A DNA stretch of 22,480 nt from the NCBI GenBank assembly GCA_964611805.1, contig CAZTBG010000035.1, positions 1 to 22,480 on the forward strand. Direction: 5' to 3'. Each line of letters starts with the position of its first letter. Position 1 is the stretch's first letter. Both the position numbers and the translations under genes were made by a program. This DNA comes from W589 sp964611805. GTDB lineage: Bacteria; Chloroflexota; Dehalococcoidia; Dehalococcoidales; Fen-1064. This document shows positions 1 through 7,468 of the stretch, piece after piece. A model generated the notes under the pieces. The model had not been told where the DNA came from. It worked only from the letters and a program-made list of their open reading frames with translations, and made no database searches.

Positions 1-634
1 CGACTGTAGCCAGGGCACAGAAGATGATATTGCCAACTATACCGAGGGGGTACATGCTGACACCAATCGCTGGCAGGTAGTCGGTAGTGCCGCCGATGAA
101 TGTCACTATTATACCGGCTATGATGTACTGCCCGCGAATTTTCTCGTCCATATTGATGGAGTGTCCGCTGTGCTTCACCAGGATAATAAGCCCTAGCACC
201 AGTGGCATGTAGGCACTGGCAACGTAGGCGGGGAAGAGTGGCCCGATGACGGGGGCCTTGCCGTACCACATTGTCTGCATGCCACCTAGGATGAGGTCGG
301 TTGGGATGAGGGCGATGCAGGTGATGTAAAGAGCATGAATCAGGTATAAAGTGATTCTACGGGGCTTGATGCCACTGAGGCTGATGGTAAAGCGATAGAA
401 GAAGAGGGCGCCACTCAGTATAGCGGCGAAGACAAATCGCTCCCAGAACAGGGCGGTGGTCAGGCTGGAGGAGCTACGCATCAAGAAAATGAAGGCACCC
501 CACAGGCTCATACTGAAGAGGAAGAGGAAGAAGGGCCTTCTGGCGACATGCTGTTTACCCCTTACTGCTAGGGCCACTAGCAGCACCACAGTCAGGACAA
601 CTTCTACCAGTGGTATTATCAGGTAAACGTTCAT
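1..634 (-). CDS. Membrane sensor N-terminus, histidine-kinase 7TM type (partial)
   Basis: The reading frame is open from ATG at 634 to the window edge (211 codons), so the C-terminus is missing. It is almost entirely hydrophobic, with about seven predicted membrane helices. These include an N-terminal helix (NVYLIIPLVEVVLTVVLLV), a second starting RRPFFLFLFSMSLWG, and a third around the WERFVFAA motif. The pattern of helix 1, then R-x-FxxFLxSMSLWG, then LxxxLFWERF, matches the N-terminal 7TM region found in many sensor histidine kinases (HisKA_7TM) of Chloroflexota and Firmicutes. In that family the 7TM part is followed by PAS and kinase domains, or by GGDEF or other outputs; which one applies here cannot be seen. 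It sits in the cytoplasmic membrane. It is divergent from the nuclease gene to its right, with about 360 bases between. No strong SD is visible before the ATG, so the exact start is moderately sure. Confidence 0.75.
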   Translation of the reverse strand, partial: MNVYLIIPLVEVVLTVVLLVALAVRGKQHVARRPFFLFLFSMSLWGAFIFLMRSSSSLTTALFWERFVFAAILSGALFFYRFTISLSGIKPRRITLYLIHALYITCIALIPTDLILGGMQTMWYGKAPVIGPLFPAYVASAYMPLVLGLIILVKHSGHSINMDEKIRGQYIIAGIIVTFIGGTTDYLPAIGVSMYPLGIVGNIIFCALATV

Positions 635-995
635 CTTCAACTACTGTCTACCATCCCGTAAACTGCGTCACATATTGGTCTCCCTCAAGAGCCGGTCTGC
701 GCCTTTATTATTGTCTCACTAGCCGATGAGCCAAGTAAGGTCTGGCCAGTTAGCAAAAGGGGGACAAAAGAACCAACTTGACGGACTCAAGGGAGCAGTA
801 GCCTGACACCGATGGTGCGTGGTTGTGACCGGATCTCCCGGTGAAGCCCACGTTTGTAACCCTACGAAGTCAGCCGGGGCGTACCTCACCGCCTGGATAT
901 GTAAAAACCTTTACCTGCGGTTCTCTTTTCTGATACTATCTGATACGAAGGGTAGTGCTGCACGATGTGTGGCAATATCGGCCAGGGGTGAGAAT
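635..995. other. Intergenic segment with nested inverted repeats, possible structured RNA or leader
   Basis: There is no convincing gene in these 361 bases. Positions 803-873 can fold into nested stems: CTGAC (803-807) with GTCAG (869-873), CGTGG (818-822) with CCACG (848-852), and ACCGG (828-832) with CCGGT (838-842) closing a 5-base loop. I checked against the riboswitch, SRP, RNase P and tmRNA consensus sequences I know and found no match. It could be the leader of the downstream nuclease mRNA, a decayed group II intron domain, or chance. A short direct repeat TGATAC occurs twice near 931-946. Confidence 0.3.
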
Positions 996-2402
996 CTGAA
1001 AATTAAAATATCCTTCATGGGTGGGGCCAAAAGCGTAACCGGCTCACGGTTTCTGATAGAGGCAAATAGCGTGCGTTTTCTGGTGGACTGTGGTCTCTAC
1101 CAGGAGAGACAATTTCAGTCGCGGAACTGGGAGCCTTTTCCTGTGCCACCGCAAAGCCGGGATGCTGTCCTGCTGACTCATGCCCACCTTGACCATTGTG
1201 GGCTGTTGCCCAAGCTGGTGAGGGAGGGGTTCCATAACCCTATCTACTGTACAGCGGCCACCGCTGAGATTGCCAAGATTATCCTGCTCGACTCGGCGAA
1301 GTTGCAGGAGCAGGATGCCGAGTACAAGAAGCGGCGGCACCAAAAAGAGGGCCGGAAAGGCCCCTATCCCGAAATTCCCCTGTATACAGTGTCCGACGCC
1401 GAGGCTGTTCCGCCCCTGTTTTCACCAGTAAATTATGGAGAGACGTTGGAAATCGGTGAAGGTATTGAGGCCTCCTTTCACGATGCCGGACATGTCCTTG
1501 GTTCGGCAATGATAAAGGTCAGGATTCGTCAAGGCGGCGAGGAGAGGACAATCTTGTTTTCGGGAGACGTAGGCCGGTGGGATAAACCGATACTCCGGAA
1601 CCCGACAACCTTCGAGGAAGCTGACTATGTTCTGGTGGAATCGACCTACGGTGGGCGGAGTCTGGGGCCTGTAGGAGACATGGCGGAAGAGCTTGTTGGG
1701 GTCATCGAAAATACGGTAAAAGCTGGGGGGAACATTGTCATTCCCAGTTTTGCTTTAGAGCGGGCCCAGGAAATTCTATATTATCTTAATGAGGCGCTAT
1801 GTCAGAAACGAATACCTGGCCTGCTGGTCTTTGTTGATAGCCCTATGGCAGTCAATATTACCGATGTTTTTGAAGACCATCCTTACTTGTTTGATAAGGA
1901 GATGGTTCAGTTAATTCGTGAGAGAAAATCACCGTTCGACTTTCCCGGTCTGACGCTGGTGAGAACGATTGAGCAATCAAAAGCGATTAATTATATTAAA
2001 GGCAGCGTTGTCATTATTGCCGGTTCCGGCATGTGTACCGGCGGCAGGATAAAGTATCACCTTGTCACCAACATCTCTCGCCCGGAAAGCACGATACTCT
2101 TTGTCGGTTACCAGGCGGAGGGAACGCTGGGGAGGCGGATTGTTGATGGTGAAAGTGAGGTTCGAATACTGGGGCAGAATTATCCGGTGAGGGCCAACGT
2201 GGTGCAGTTGCACGGTTTCTCAGGACATGCCGATAGAGACCAGCTCTTTCGGTGGTTGTCCGCGCTGAAGAAGCCTCCACGGCGGGTATTTGTTGTCCAT
2301 GGTGAGGAAGATTCTGCCCGGAGTTTTGCTGACTTTGTGACAGAGCGAACCGGTTGGGAGACCTCGGTACCCGGTTATGGTGACGAAGTCATACTGGACT
2401 AG
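996..2402 (+). CDS. Beta-CASP metallo-beta-lactamase RNA nuclease
   Basis: Predicted zinc-dependent RNA-processing nuclease of the MBL/beta-CASP class (cytoplasmic, CPSF73/RNase J-like superfamily). The MBL core carries HAHLDH (residues about 62-67), HDAGHVLGS (about 162-170) and FSGDVGRWDKP with the metal Asp. The beta-CASP part has the EST motif of ESTYGGR, SFALERAQEIL and GSGMCTGGRI. The C-terminal RMMBL part shows HGFSGHADRDQL and VVHGEEDS. From this start the protein is 468 residues, the usual size. The start is a judgement: the frame is open upstream to a GTG at 819, but the family N-terminus (MKIxFLGAAxxVTGS) aligns exactly with a CTG at 996, preceded by AGGGGTGAG. The nearest GTG in frame is at 969 and lacks an SD. 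It is convergent with the LOG-family gene, 10 bases apart. Function call is firm; start is not. Confidence 0.9.
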   Translation: MKIKISFMGGAKSVTGSRFLIEANSVRFLVDCGLYQERQFQSRNWEPFPVPPQSRDAVLLTHAHLDHCGLLPKLVREGFHNPIYCTAATAEIAKIILLDSAKLQEQDAEYKKRRHQKEGRKGPYPEIPLYTVSDAEAVPPLFSPVNYGETLEIGEGIEASFHDAGHVLGSAMIKVRIRQGGEERTILFSGDVGRWDKPILRNPTTFEEADYVLVESTYGGRSLGPVGDMAEELVGVIENTVKAGGNIVIPSFALERAQEILYYLNEALCQKRIPGLLVFVDSPMAVNITDVFEDHPYLFDKEMVQLIRERKSPFDFPGLTLVRTIEQSKAINYIKGSVVIIAGSGMCTGGRIKYHLVTNISRPESTILFVGYQAEGTLGRRIVDGESEVRILGQNYPVRANVVQLHGFSGHADRDQLFRWLSALKKPPRRVFVVHGEEDSARSFADFVTERTGWETSVPGYGDEVILD

Positions 2403-2406
2403 ATAC

Positions 2407-2430
2407 CGGGCACTACCTGTCCAGTGCCCG
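2407..2430. terminator. Hairpin between convergent genes, likely bidirectional terminator
   Basis: CGGGCACT (2407-2414) pairs perfectly with AGTGCCCG (2423-2430) around an 8-base loop, followed on the plus strand by TTT. It lies across the 10-base gap between two convergent genes and overlaps the stop codon of the minus-strand gene. The U-tract is short, so termination efficiency is uncertain. Confidence 0.5.
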
Positions 2431-3096
2431 TTTGCCGGTAACCTGCTGCTTGACGTACCATTCACGGACAGCTTCTACCACGCGGTCGGGTTCATCACAT
2501 ACCCTCAGTAGATTAAAGTCCTCTTTGGAGACGTATCCACGGGGCAATACCACGCTTCGCAACCACTCGAGGAACCCGTTCCAGAATTGGCTGTCGTAGA
2601 GAATTACCGGGAAGGGCTTTATCTTGAAAGTCTGTATCAATGTCAGCACTTCGGTCAATTCATCGAGCGTTCCCATACCACCGGGCATGATAACGAAAGC
2701 AGTAGCGTACTTGACCAGCATCACCTTGCGCACGAAAAAGTGATGGAAAAGTATCGATTTTGTCGTATAGATATTGAGGGCCTGCTCCTCAGGTAGTTCG
2801 ATGTTAAGTCCTACCGAGGTTACACCAGCTTCCGTGGCACCCCGATTAGCTGCCTCCATTACACCGGGACCGCCACCGGTTATGATGGAGAAGCCGTTCT
2901 CGCCGAGGCGGCGGGCTATTTCTTGTGTCTGTGCATAGAGTTCGTCATCCGGAGTGATTCGGGCTGAGCCGTAGATGCTTACCGCCGGCTCGATTCCACT
3001 CAATGTATCAAACCCTTCGACCAGTTCTCCCATTATGCGGAACATCCGCCAGGACTCTTCCTTGGCCATCTCATTGATTTCGTATTCGTATGCCAT
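2413..3096 (-). CDS. LOG/TIGR00730-family nucleotide 5'-monophosphate phosphoribohydrolase
   Basis: A 227-residue Rossmann-fold protein of the lysine-decarboxylase-like (LOG) family. Members hydrolyse the N-glycosidic bond of nucleoside 5'-monophosphates, releasing ribose 5-phosphate and a free base; older annotations call them lysine decarboxylases. The two diagnostic motifs are present: GGGPGVMEAANRG (residues 74-86) and PGGMGTLDELTE (138-149). A third region, HHFFVRKVML, carries the conserved Arg-Lys. The frame is open further upstream to 3192, but the ATG at 3096 has a clear AGGGAGG five bases before it and gives the normal family length and N-terminus. It stands alone, convergent with the nuclease gene. 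The natural substrate (cytokinin-like, AMP or another nucleotide) cannot be told from sequence. Confidence 0.9.
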   Translation of the reverse strand: MAYEYEINEMAKEESWRMFRIMGELVEGFDTLSGIEPAVSIYGSARITPDDELYAQTQEIARRLGENGFSIITGGGPGVMEAANRGATEAGVTSVGLNIELPEEQALNIYTTKSILFHHFFVRKVMLVKYATAFVIMPGGMGTLDELTEVLTLIQTFKIKPFPVILYDSQFWNGFLEWLRSVVLPRGYVSKEDFNLLRVCDEPDRVVEAVREWYVKQQVTGKRALDR

Positions 3097-3229
3097 AGCA
3101 TCCTCCCTGAATTCTGCAACACAATTCCGCTTTAGTACCGCAGCGAGATTATACCAGAAGTCTCTTGTTTGGACTAGCTCAGTTCTGTGCAAGTCATAAA
3201 AAAGGGGGGTTACATTTGGTTGGTTAAAC

Positions 3230-3354
3230 TGTCATTACGAGGGACCCGCCTGCCATAGTCCCGGAGGGACGGCGGGCAGGGCGCGGCAACGAAGTAATCT
3301 CATCTGGTGTGGAAATGAGATTACCGCGGGGGCTAAAGCCCCCTCGCAATGACA
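3230..3354. repeat. MITE-like palindromic interspersed repeat, 125 bp
   Basis: Terminal inverted repeats TGTCATTACGAGGG (3230-3243) and CCCTCGCAATGACA (3341-3354) match at 13 of 14 positions. Inside are strong hairpins: GTAATCTCAT (3294-3303) with ATGAGATTAC (3315-3324), GGGGGCT (3328-3334) with AGCCCCC (3337-3343), and GTCCC (3258-3262) with GGGAC (3266-3270). The GTCATTGCGAGG terminus and the internal GAAGTAATCTC block resemble a family of small palindromic repeats scattered in many Chloroflexota and other anaerobe genomes. There is no coding capacity; a minus-strand frame through it is an artefact. Confidence 0.8.
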
Positions 3355-3469
3355 CACTACTGCTCTCTGCCTGGTAACAACCAAAACCAAACAGAACCAA
3401 AAGGGGAAAATGACACTAAATGGCAATGCCCCTATTGTTATAGAAAATTCATACAAATTTTTATCATCT

Positions 3470-3516
3470 TCTAACCCTAGTATTACCCAACTCTAACCGT
3501 GCCTTGTTACTATATT
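3470..3516 (+). promoter_or_regulatory. Three 11-bp-spaced direct repeats with -10 box upstream of small-protein operon
   Basis: TCTAACC (3470), TATTACC (3481) and TCTAACC (3492) recur exactly every 11 bases, followed by a TATATT -10-like box at 3511-3516. No good -35 hexamer is seen. An 11-bp direct-repeat array in place of a -35 box is the layout used by OmpR/PhoB-type response regulators. A related arrangement with TTAACC repeats occurs at 8551-8600. Binding is inferred, not shown. Confidence 0.45.
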
Positions 3517-3536
3517 TCTAAGGCAGGAGAGATATT

Positions 3537-3743
3537 ATGTGGGTAACCGATGAAGATTACAACGCTGCGATCCAGAAAGCCTTTGAACAGGGGCTTGAGC
3601 AAGGTTATTGGGTGGGCAGGCTGATTGATGGAGCCATTGTCCGCGAGAAGGGCGAAAATACTACTCACCAGACCACAATTTCCCAGAAGTATTTGAAGCA
3701 GATTATGGATATCACTAAAAACAAGGGGGTTGAATACGAGTAA
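3537..3743 (+). CDS. Small hypothetical protein, 68 aa
   Basis: An acidic/basic mixed 68-residue protein with no membrane helix and no family that I recognise. It begins MWVTDEDYNAAIQKAFEQG, which predicts a helix, and ends with a lysine-rich stretch. AGGAGAG lies seven bases before the ATG, a good SD. Its TAA stop overlaps the ATG of the next gene (TAATG), so the two are almost certainly translated together. The 11-bp repeat array lies just upstream, suggesting regulated expression. The gene is likely real from its SD, the coupled neighbour and the promoter; function unknown. Confidence 0.75.
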   Translation: MWVTDEDYNAAIQKAFEQGLEQGYWVGRLIDGAIVREKGENTTHQTTISQKYLKQIMDITKNKGVEYE

Positions 3744-3931
3744 TGCTACAAGGCACGTGCCCCGAGTGTGGGACTAGATATTATGGCTGGGCACTAAGGG
3801 AACCAGAACATCAGACCTGTGGTGAGTGCGGGGCTAAGCTGATAATTAGTGAGGGTTCTGTACCTCGTAAGGTTTCAGCCAGTGAAAGCTCCAAGAAAGA
3901 CCCCTGGGCTTTCCTGAAAGACATCGTATAA
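3743..3931 (+). CDS. Small zinc-ribbon protein, 62 aa
   Basis: A 62-residue protein with two CxxC knuckles, CPECG (residues 6-10) and CGECG (26-30), a typical zinc ribbon. After it come a serine/lysine-rich linker and a short C-terminal helix DPWAFLKDIV. Such small ribbons usually bind nucleic acid or act as protein-contact modules; the role here is not known. Its ATG overlaps the stop of the preceding 68-aa gene by one base, a sign of translational coupling. A GC-rich hairpin about 77 bases downstream may end the transcript. Confidence 0.8.
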   Translation: MLQGTCPECGTRYYGWALREPEHQTCGECGAKLIISEGSVPRKVSASESSKKDPWAFLKDIV

Positions 3932-4007
3932 AACTACCCTGTAATGATACCCTTAGTTCTTGCTGAGGGCTTTCCATTTTATCCTCAAATTTCTACATAA
4001 GCTTGAA

Positions 4008-4028
4008 GGCTGTGCTCTGGACACAGCC
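4008..4028 (+). terminator. Hairpin, candidate terminator of the small-protein operon
   Basis: GGCTGTG (4008-4014) and CACAGCC (4022-4028) form a perfect 7-bp stem around a 7-base loop, followed by CGTTCTCTCT. The T-tract is interrupted, so this is a moderate call. It lies between the zinc-ribbon gene and the convergent cysteine-cluster gene. Confidence 0.4.
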
Positions 4029-4095
4029 CGTTCTCTCTAAAGCACTCACGCGCATCGTGCTGTCTCTACGACTTGGCCATTGATTTCAGTTGTGT

Positions 4096-4632
4096 TCAAC
4101 CGCACATGTCTGGAGTCTGGTATTTCTCCGCCTCCAGACAAATTAGCTTCCTGGCATATTTGGGACTGAGGCTACCCTTTTTGACTGCGTCCACCCAGGG
4201 AGCAGTTATGGCAATGAGTCCAGGGGCATACCTTGCCAGCGGCGGACTTTCAAACAACCTTACCCTGGCAATACCGGCTTGCTCGGCAGCCAGCAGGCTG
4301 TCAAAGAAGATGTCCCCTAGTTCCACAACCACTGAACGGCCGGCTGAATTAAATCTGTGGCAGAAGTGAAGCCTGCAGAGGACGGGTCGAAATTCGTAGA
4401 TAGGACACTGACCGAACTCGGGGGCATAGAGCTCACAGCCACACGCCAGACAGCACCTGCTCTGGCAAAGCAGGCAAATCTGTTCTTCTTGGTTGACGCA
4501 GTCCATCTTTGCCACTGCCATGGCGACTTCCTCGCCGAAGAGCCTGTGCATCTCCGAATCGGCAATCAGAGGTAGACGGGAAAGCTGCTCTACATACTCC
4601 AGGAAGCTGGCTATCGCCTTTTTCTTATTCAT
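4096..4632 (-). CDS. YkgJ-like cysteine-cluster protein (putative zinc/iron chelator)
   Basis: A 178-residue cytoplasmic protein with a dense cysteine cluster: C53xxC56, C60C61xxC64xC66, C76, C86 and C91, ending in RPVLCRLHFCH. This is the pattern of the YkgJ/CxxCxxxxxxCC family (PF03692-like), proposed to bind zinc or an iron-sulfur cluster. The family's biochemical role is not settled. The N-terminal 45 residues are helical, and the last 80 residues lack recognisable motifs. There is no SD before the ATG; instead a strong promoter ends only about a dozen bases upstream (see the promoter entry), so the mRNA may be leaderless. It is divergent from the AOR gene. Confidence 0.85.
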   Translation of the reverse strand: MNKKKAIASFLEYVEQLSRLPLIADSEMHRLFGEEVAMAVAKMDCVNQEEQICLLCQSRCCLACGCELYAPEFGQCPIYEFRPVLCRLHFCHRFNSAGRSVVVELGDIFFDSLLAAEQAGIARVRLFESPPLARYAPGLIAITAPWVDAVKKGSLSPKYARKLICLEAEKYQTPDMCG

Positions 4633-4643
4633 CGAGCTGGCTA

Positions 4644-4673
4644 TTTATAACACTCAGACTATGTATACGTCAA
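4644..4673 (-). promoter_or_regulatory. Sigma70-type promoter for the cysteine-cluster gene
   Basis: On the minus strand TTGACG (4673-4668) is followed after 18 bases by TATAAA (4649-4644). The predicted transcription start near 4637 is about five bases from the ATG at 4632, consistent with the absence of an SD and a leaderless transcript. Confidence 0.6.
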
Positions 4674-4699
4674 TCGCACAGGCTTGAGTGAAAGAGGAG

Positions 4700-4729
4700 T
4701 TGTTGATGGTCAGAAAAAGGGACTACAAT
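4700..4729 (+). promoter_or_regulatory. Possible promoter for the AOR gene
   Basis: TTGTTG (4700-4705), an 18-base spacer and TACAAT (4724-4729) lie 38 bases before the AOR start codon. The -10 is one base from consensus and the -35 is weaker. Confidence 0.4.
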
Positions 4730-4767
4730 AGAACCGCTTTTATTGACTGTATAGAAACGAGGCGAAT

Positions 4768-6510
4768 ATGGAGAGCTTTCACGGCAGGGTGTTATGCGTT
4801 GATGTCGGTCAGAGGTCTGTTCAAGAAGAGCGCATCGATGATGCGGTATTCCAGGAGTTCCTGGGTGGTAAGGGGCTGGGCTCGCATCTCCTGGTGAATA
4901 ATACGCAGGCTGGTTTTGAGCCCTACTCACCGGATAACGTGATTGTCTTCGCCATAGGGCCGGTAACCGGCACCAGGGTCTTCGGCTCGTCTCGATACGG
5001 TGTATATTGCAAGTCGCCCCTGACTGGCCTGTACTGCGAGTCTTATGCCGGGGGTAGTGTGGCTGAGCCTCTAAGCCGGACAGGTTATGATGCCGTCGTT
5101 GTCAGGGGTGTTTCAGCAAGTCCGGTGTACCTCGAGGTCTCCAGTGGAGGTGTCGAATTCCATGACGCCAGTCACCTCTGGGGTAAGGAGACCTATGAGA
5201 CAGAAGACGCCATACGGAGGGAGGTCGACCGGAGAGACGTCGGAATCGCCGTGATTGGTCCGGCTGGCGAGAACCTGGTAAGGTTCGCCGTTATAGAGAA
5301 CGACTACTGGCGGTCTGCTGGTCGCACCGGTGCCGGGGCAGTACTGGGTTCGAAGAAGGTAAAGGCCCTGGTCTTCCATGGTGAAAAGCGGCGGACGGTG
5401 GCCCGCCCGGTAGTCCTTGAGCATGTGTGGAGGGAGACGGGACGTAAGGCCAGGACTGACCCGGCTGCTGCCAACTACCGGCGACTTGGTACACCGATGC
5501 TGGTCGCTACTACGAACGAGAACGGGGCGTTCCCGACCAAATACTGGTCCCGGGGTACGTTCGACCACTGGCGGAATATCAGTGCTCAGGCACTGCTGGA
5601 GCAGTGCCGTGTGAGGCCTAAAGCCTGTCCCAAGTGTTTCCTGGCCTGCGGCAACCTGACGGAGGTCATTGATGGGAGACATAAGGGGCTCAGGATTGAG
5701 GGACCGGAGTACGAGACAATATACGCGTTTGGTGGGCTCTGCCTGATAGACGACATCAGGGAGATTGCCTATCTCAACGACCTGTGCGACAGGCTGGGCA
5801 TCGACACGATAACAGCCGGTAATCTGGCGGCCTTTGCCATTGAGGCCTCCCGTCGTAAGGTGATAAATGAGAGGATTGACTATGGTGATGTAGATGGGAT
5901 TGCGGAACTGCTTCACCAGATAGTGCAGAAGAGGGGTATCGGGGCTACTCTTGCGGAAGGAATCCGCCATGCCAGCCGGGAGTGGGGGCTGGAAGACTTG
6001 GCAATTCACGTCAAAGGGCTGGAGCCGGCAGGGTATGACCCCAGGGTGCTAAAGGGAATGGGGCTTGCTTATGCCATCTCGGACAGGGGGGCCTGCCATT
6101 TGCGGGCGACCATCTACAAGGCAGAGCTATCGGGGATGATAGCCCCCGACCAGATAGAGGGTAAGGCGGAGGTGTTGATTGATTTCGAGGACAGGCACAC
6201 GCTCTTTGACTCTCTGATATTGTGCCGATTCTTCAGAGACCTGTATTCCTGGGAAATGTTGTCGCTAATTGTTGAGGGCACCACCGGCAGGCATCTGGAC
6301 AAGGAGCAACTGAGCAGGATAGCCGCCAACATTACCAACGAGGTTAGAAAGTTCAACATTCGCGAGGGCATGTCAGCCGCCGCCGATACTCTGCCAAAGA
6401 GGTTCTTTGAAGAGCCCCTGGAGGATAGCGGCAAGGTACTGCCGAAGTATGAGTTCGACCGGATGCTGTCGGACTACTATCGATTGAGAGGGTGGGCCCA
6501 GCCCGGCTGA
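4768..6510 (+). CDS. Tungsten-dependent aldehyde:ferredoxin oxidoreductase family protein
   Basis: A 580-residue AOR-family enzyme that, in characterised members, oxidises aldehydes to acids (or the reverse) with ferredoxin, using a tungstopterin and one [4Fe-4S] cluster. The N-terminal domain has the family's FLGGKGLGSHLL, the GPVTGT motif near residue 65, and GRTGAGAVLGSKKVKA (185-200). The cluster ligands are C287, C290, C294 (CPKCFLAC) and C486. EGPEYET (311-317) and DRGACHLR (439-446) match pterin-site motifs. The C-terminus ends with the usual YYRLRGW. The length is slightly below the typical 600-620. GAGGCG six bases before the ATG can serve as SD. No ferredoxin or MoaD-like partner lies next to it. 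Substrate unknown; family call is very secure. Confidence 0.95.
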   Translation: MESFHGRVLCVDVGQRSVQEERIDDAVFQEFLGGKGLGSHLLVNNTQAGFEPYSPDNVIVFAIGPVTGTRVFGSSRYGVYCKSPLTGLYCESYAGGSVAEPLSRTGYDAVVVRGVSASPVYLEVSSGGVEFHDASHLWGKETYETEDAIRREVDRRDVGIAVIGPAGENLVRFAVIENDYWRSAGRTGAGAVLGSKKVKALVFHGEKRRTVARPVVLEHVWRETGRKARTDPAAANYRRLGTPMLVATTNENGAFPTKYWSRGTFDHWRNISAQALLEQCRVRPKACPKCFLACGNLTEVIDGRHKGLRIEGPEYETIYAFGGLCLIDDIREIAYLNDLCDRLGIDTITAGNLAAFAIEASRRKVINERIDYGDVDGIAELLHQIVQKRGIGATLAEGIRHASREWGLEDLAIHVKGLEPAGYDPRVLKGMGLAYAISDRGACHLRATIYKAELSGMIAPDQIEGKAEVLIDFEDRHTLFDSLILCRFFRDLYSWEMLSLIVEGTTGRHLDKEQLSRIAANITNEVRKFNIREGMSAAADTLPKRFFEEPLEDSGKVLPKYEFDRMLSDYYRLRGWAQPG

Positions 6511-6544
6511 TGCCGGAGGCCCCAGATTCCCGCCTTCTTTAGAA

Positions 6545-7468
6545 TCAGTCCAGGCTGTCTGCTCTGGCACCGAAATGAGTGACAACACTACCGGCAATTC
6601 TCGATGCGTATTCTCCCGCCTCCCTCAACCCCCGGTTTTGGGAGAGTCCGTAGATGATACCGGCAGCATAGGCGTCACCGGCACCGGTCGTGTCCAGTGG
6701 CGTTACCGGAGTGGTCTTGATTTCGTGAACCTCGTCCCTGGTGGCGATAATGCTTCCCTGCTCTCCCTTAGTCAGGGCGACGGTATCGACAATAGTGAGC
6801 AGAGAGTCGAGCATTTCCTTTTCTGAATCGCGCTGGGTCAGGTCCCTGGCCTCTGCTTCATTAAGGATGAGGACGCTGACGTGTTCCCGGATGACATCGG
6901 TGAAGGCCGTTCTATACCTGGCAGCCAGGTTTGGTGCCCCCGGGTTGAATACGATGGCTACATCCTCCGGGACTTCGTTAAGGACTTTTTCGATACAGTC
7001 CATAAAGCCTTCGTCCTGGTAGGAGTAGCCCAGAAAGCAGAGGAAGCGACTTCTCCTGATTAGGCTCAGGTCGATGTCTTCATATCTGAGGTGGGTATTA
7101 GCGCCTCTGTCATCAATGAAGAACCTCTGTCCGTTGGGAAAGACGAGAGCGAATACCATCCCCGTGTTCGCGCCCGTGTCGATGGACACATTTGTAGCAA
7201 TCCCGTTTCTCTCCAAGTCGTCCAGGAACAGCCTCCCGAAATGGTCGTCTCCTACCCTGCCTATAAAAGCAGAGCTGCCGCCAAGTTTCTTGACGTAGTA
7301 GGCAATGTTGGCCGCTCCGCCGGAGAACAGTCTCCGCTTGGTGTTGGTCACCCCACCCTCCGCTAGAGAGGTAATGTCCTGTACATCCGGCAGGGGTAAC
7401 ACTACGTCAATCATGGCGTCGCCAATCACGGTGCAATCGATATCCGACGGCTTCCGTGTACTATTCAT
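6545..7468 (-). CDS. PfkB/ribokinase-family carbohydrate or nucleoside kinase
   Basis: A 307-residue ATP-dependent kinase of the PfkB superfamily. Signature 1 is FSGGAANIAYYVKKLGG (residues 48-64). Signature 2 is DTTGAGDAYAAGI (259-271), with catalytic Asp265 in the anion-hole motif GAGD. The N-terminal CTVIGDAMIDVVLPLP is the usual first strand and Asp substrate site. The length is normal. Candidate substrates are ribose, fructose phosphate, adenosine or another sugar; sequence alone does not decide. Its ATG lies inside the end of the upstream DUF1616 gene (8-base overlap), so both are cotranscribed. It is convergent with the AOR gene, 34 bases apart, with no clear terminator between. Confidence 0.92.
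   Translation of the reverse strand: MNSTRKPSDIDCTVIGDAMIDVVLPLPDVQDITSLAEGGVTNTKRRLFSGGAANIAYYVKKLGGSSAFIGRVGDDHFGRLFLDDLERNGIATNVSIDTGANTGMVFALVFPNGQRFFIDDRGANTHLRYEDIDLSLIRRSRFLCFLGYSYQDEGFMDCIEKVLNEVPEDVAIVFNPGAPNLAARYRTAFTDVIREHVSVLILNEAEARDLTQRDSEKEMLDSLLTIVDTVALTKGEQGSIIATRDEVHEIKTTPVTPLDTTGAGDAYAAGIIYGLSQNRGLREAGEYASRIAGSVVTHFGARADSLD

Noticed and set aside
819..995. N-terminal extension of the nuclease frame to GTG 819
   Set aside because: The 59 extra residues do not resemble the family and cover the segment with nested stems; no SD before the GTG.
3235..3456. Minus-strand frame of 73 aa
   Set aside because: Mostly made of the palindromic repeat element; no SD.
5113..6009. Long open frame (298 aa) on the minus strand inside the AOR gene
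   Set aside because: It is antisense to a secure, motif-rich AOR gene, and its composition (proline- and arginine-rich, no motifs) is that of a shadow frame in GC-rich codons.
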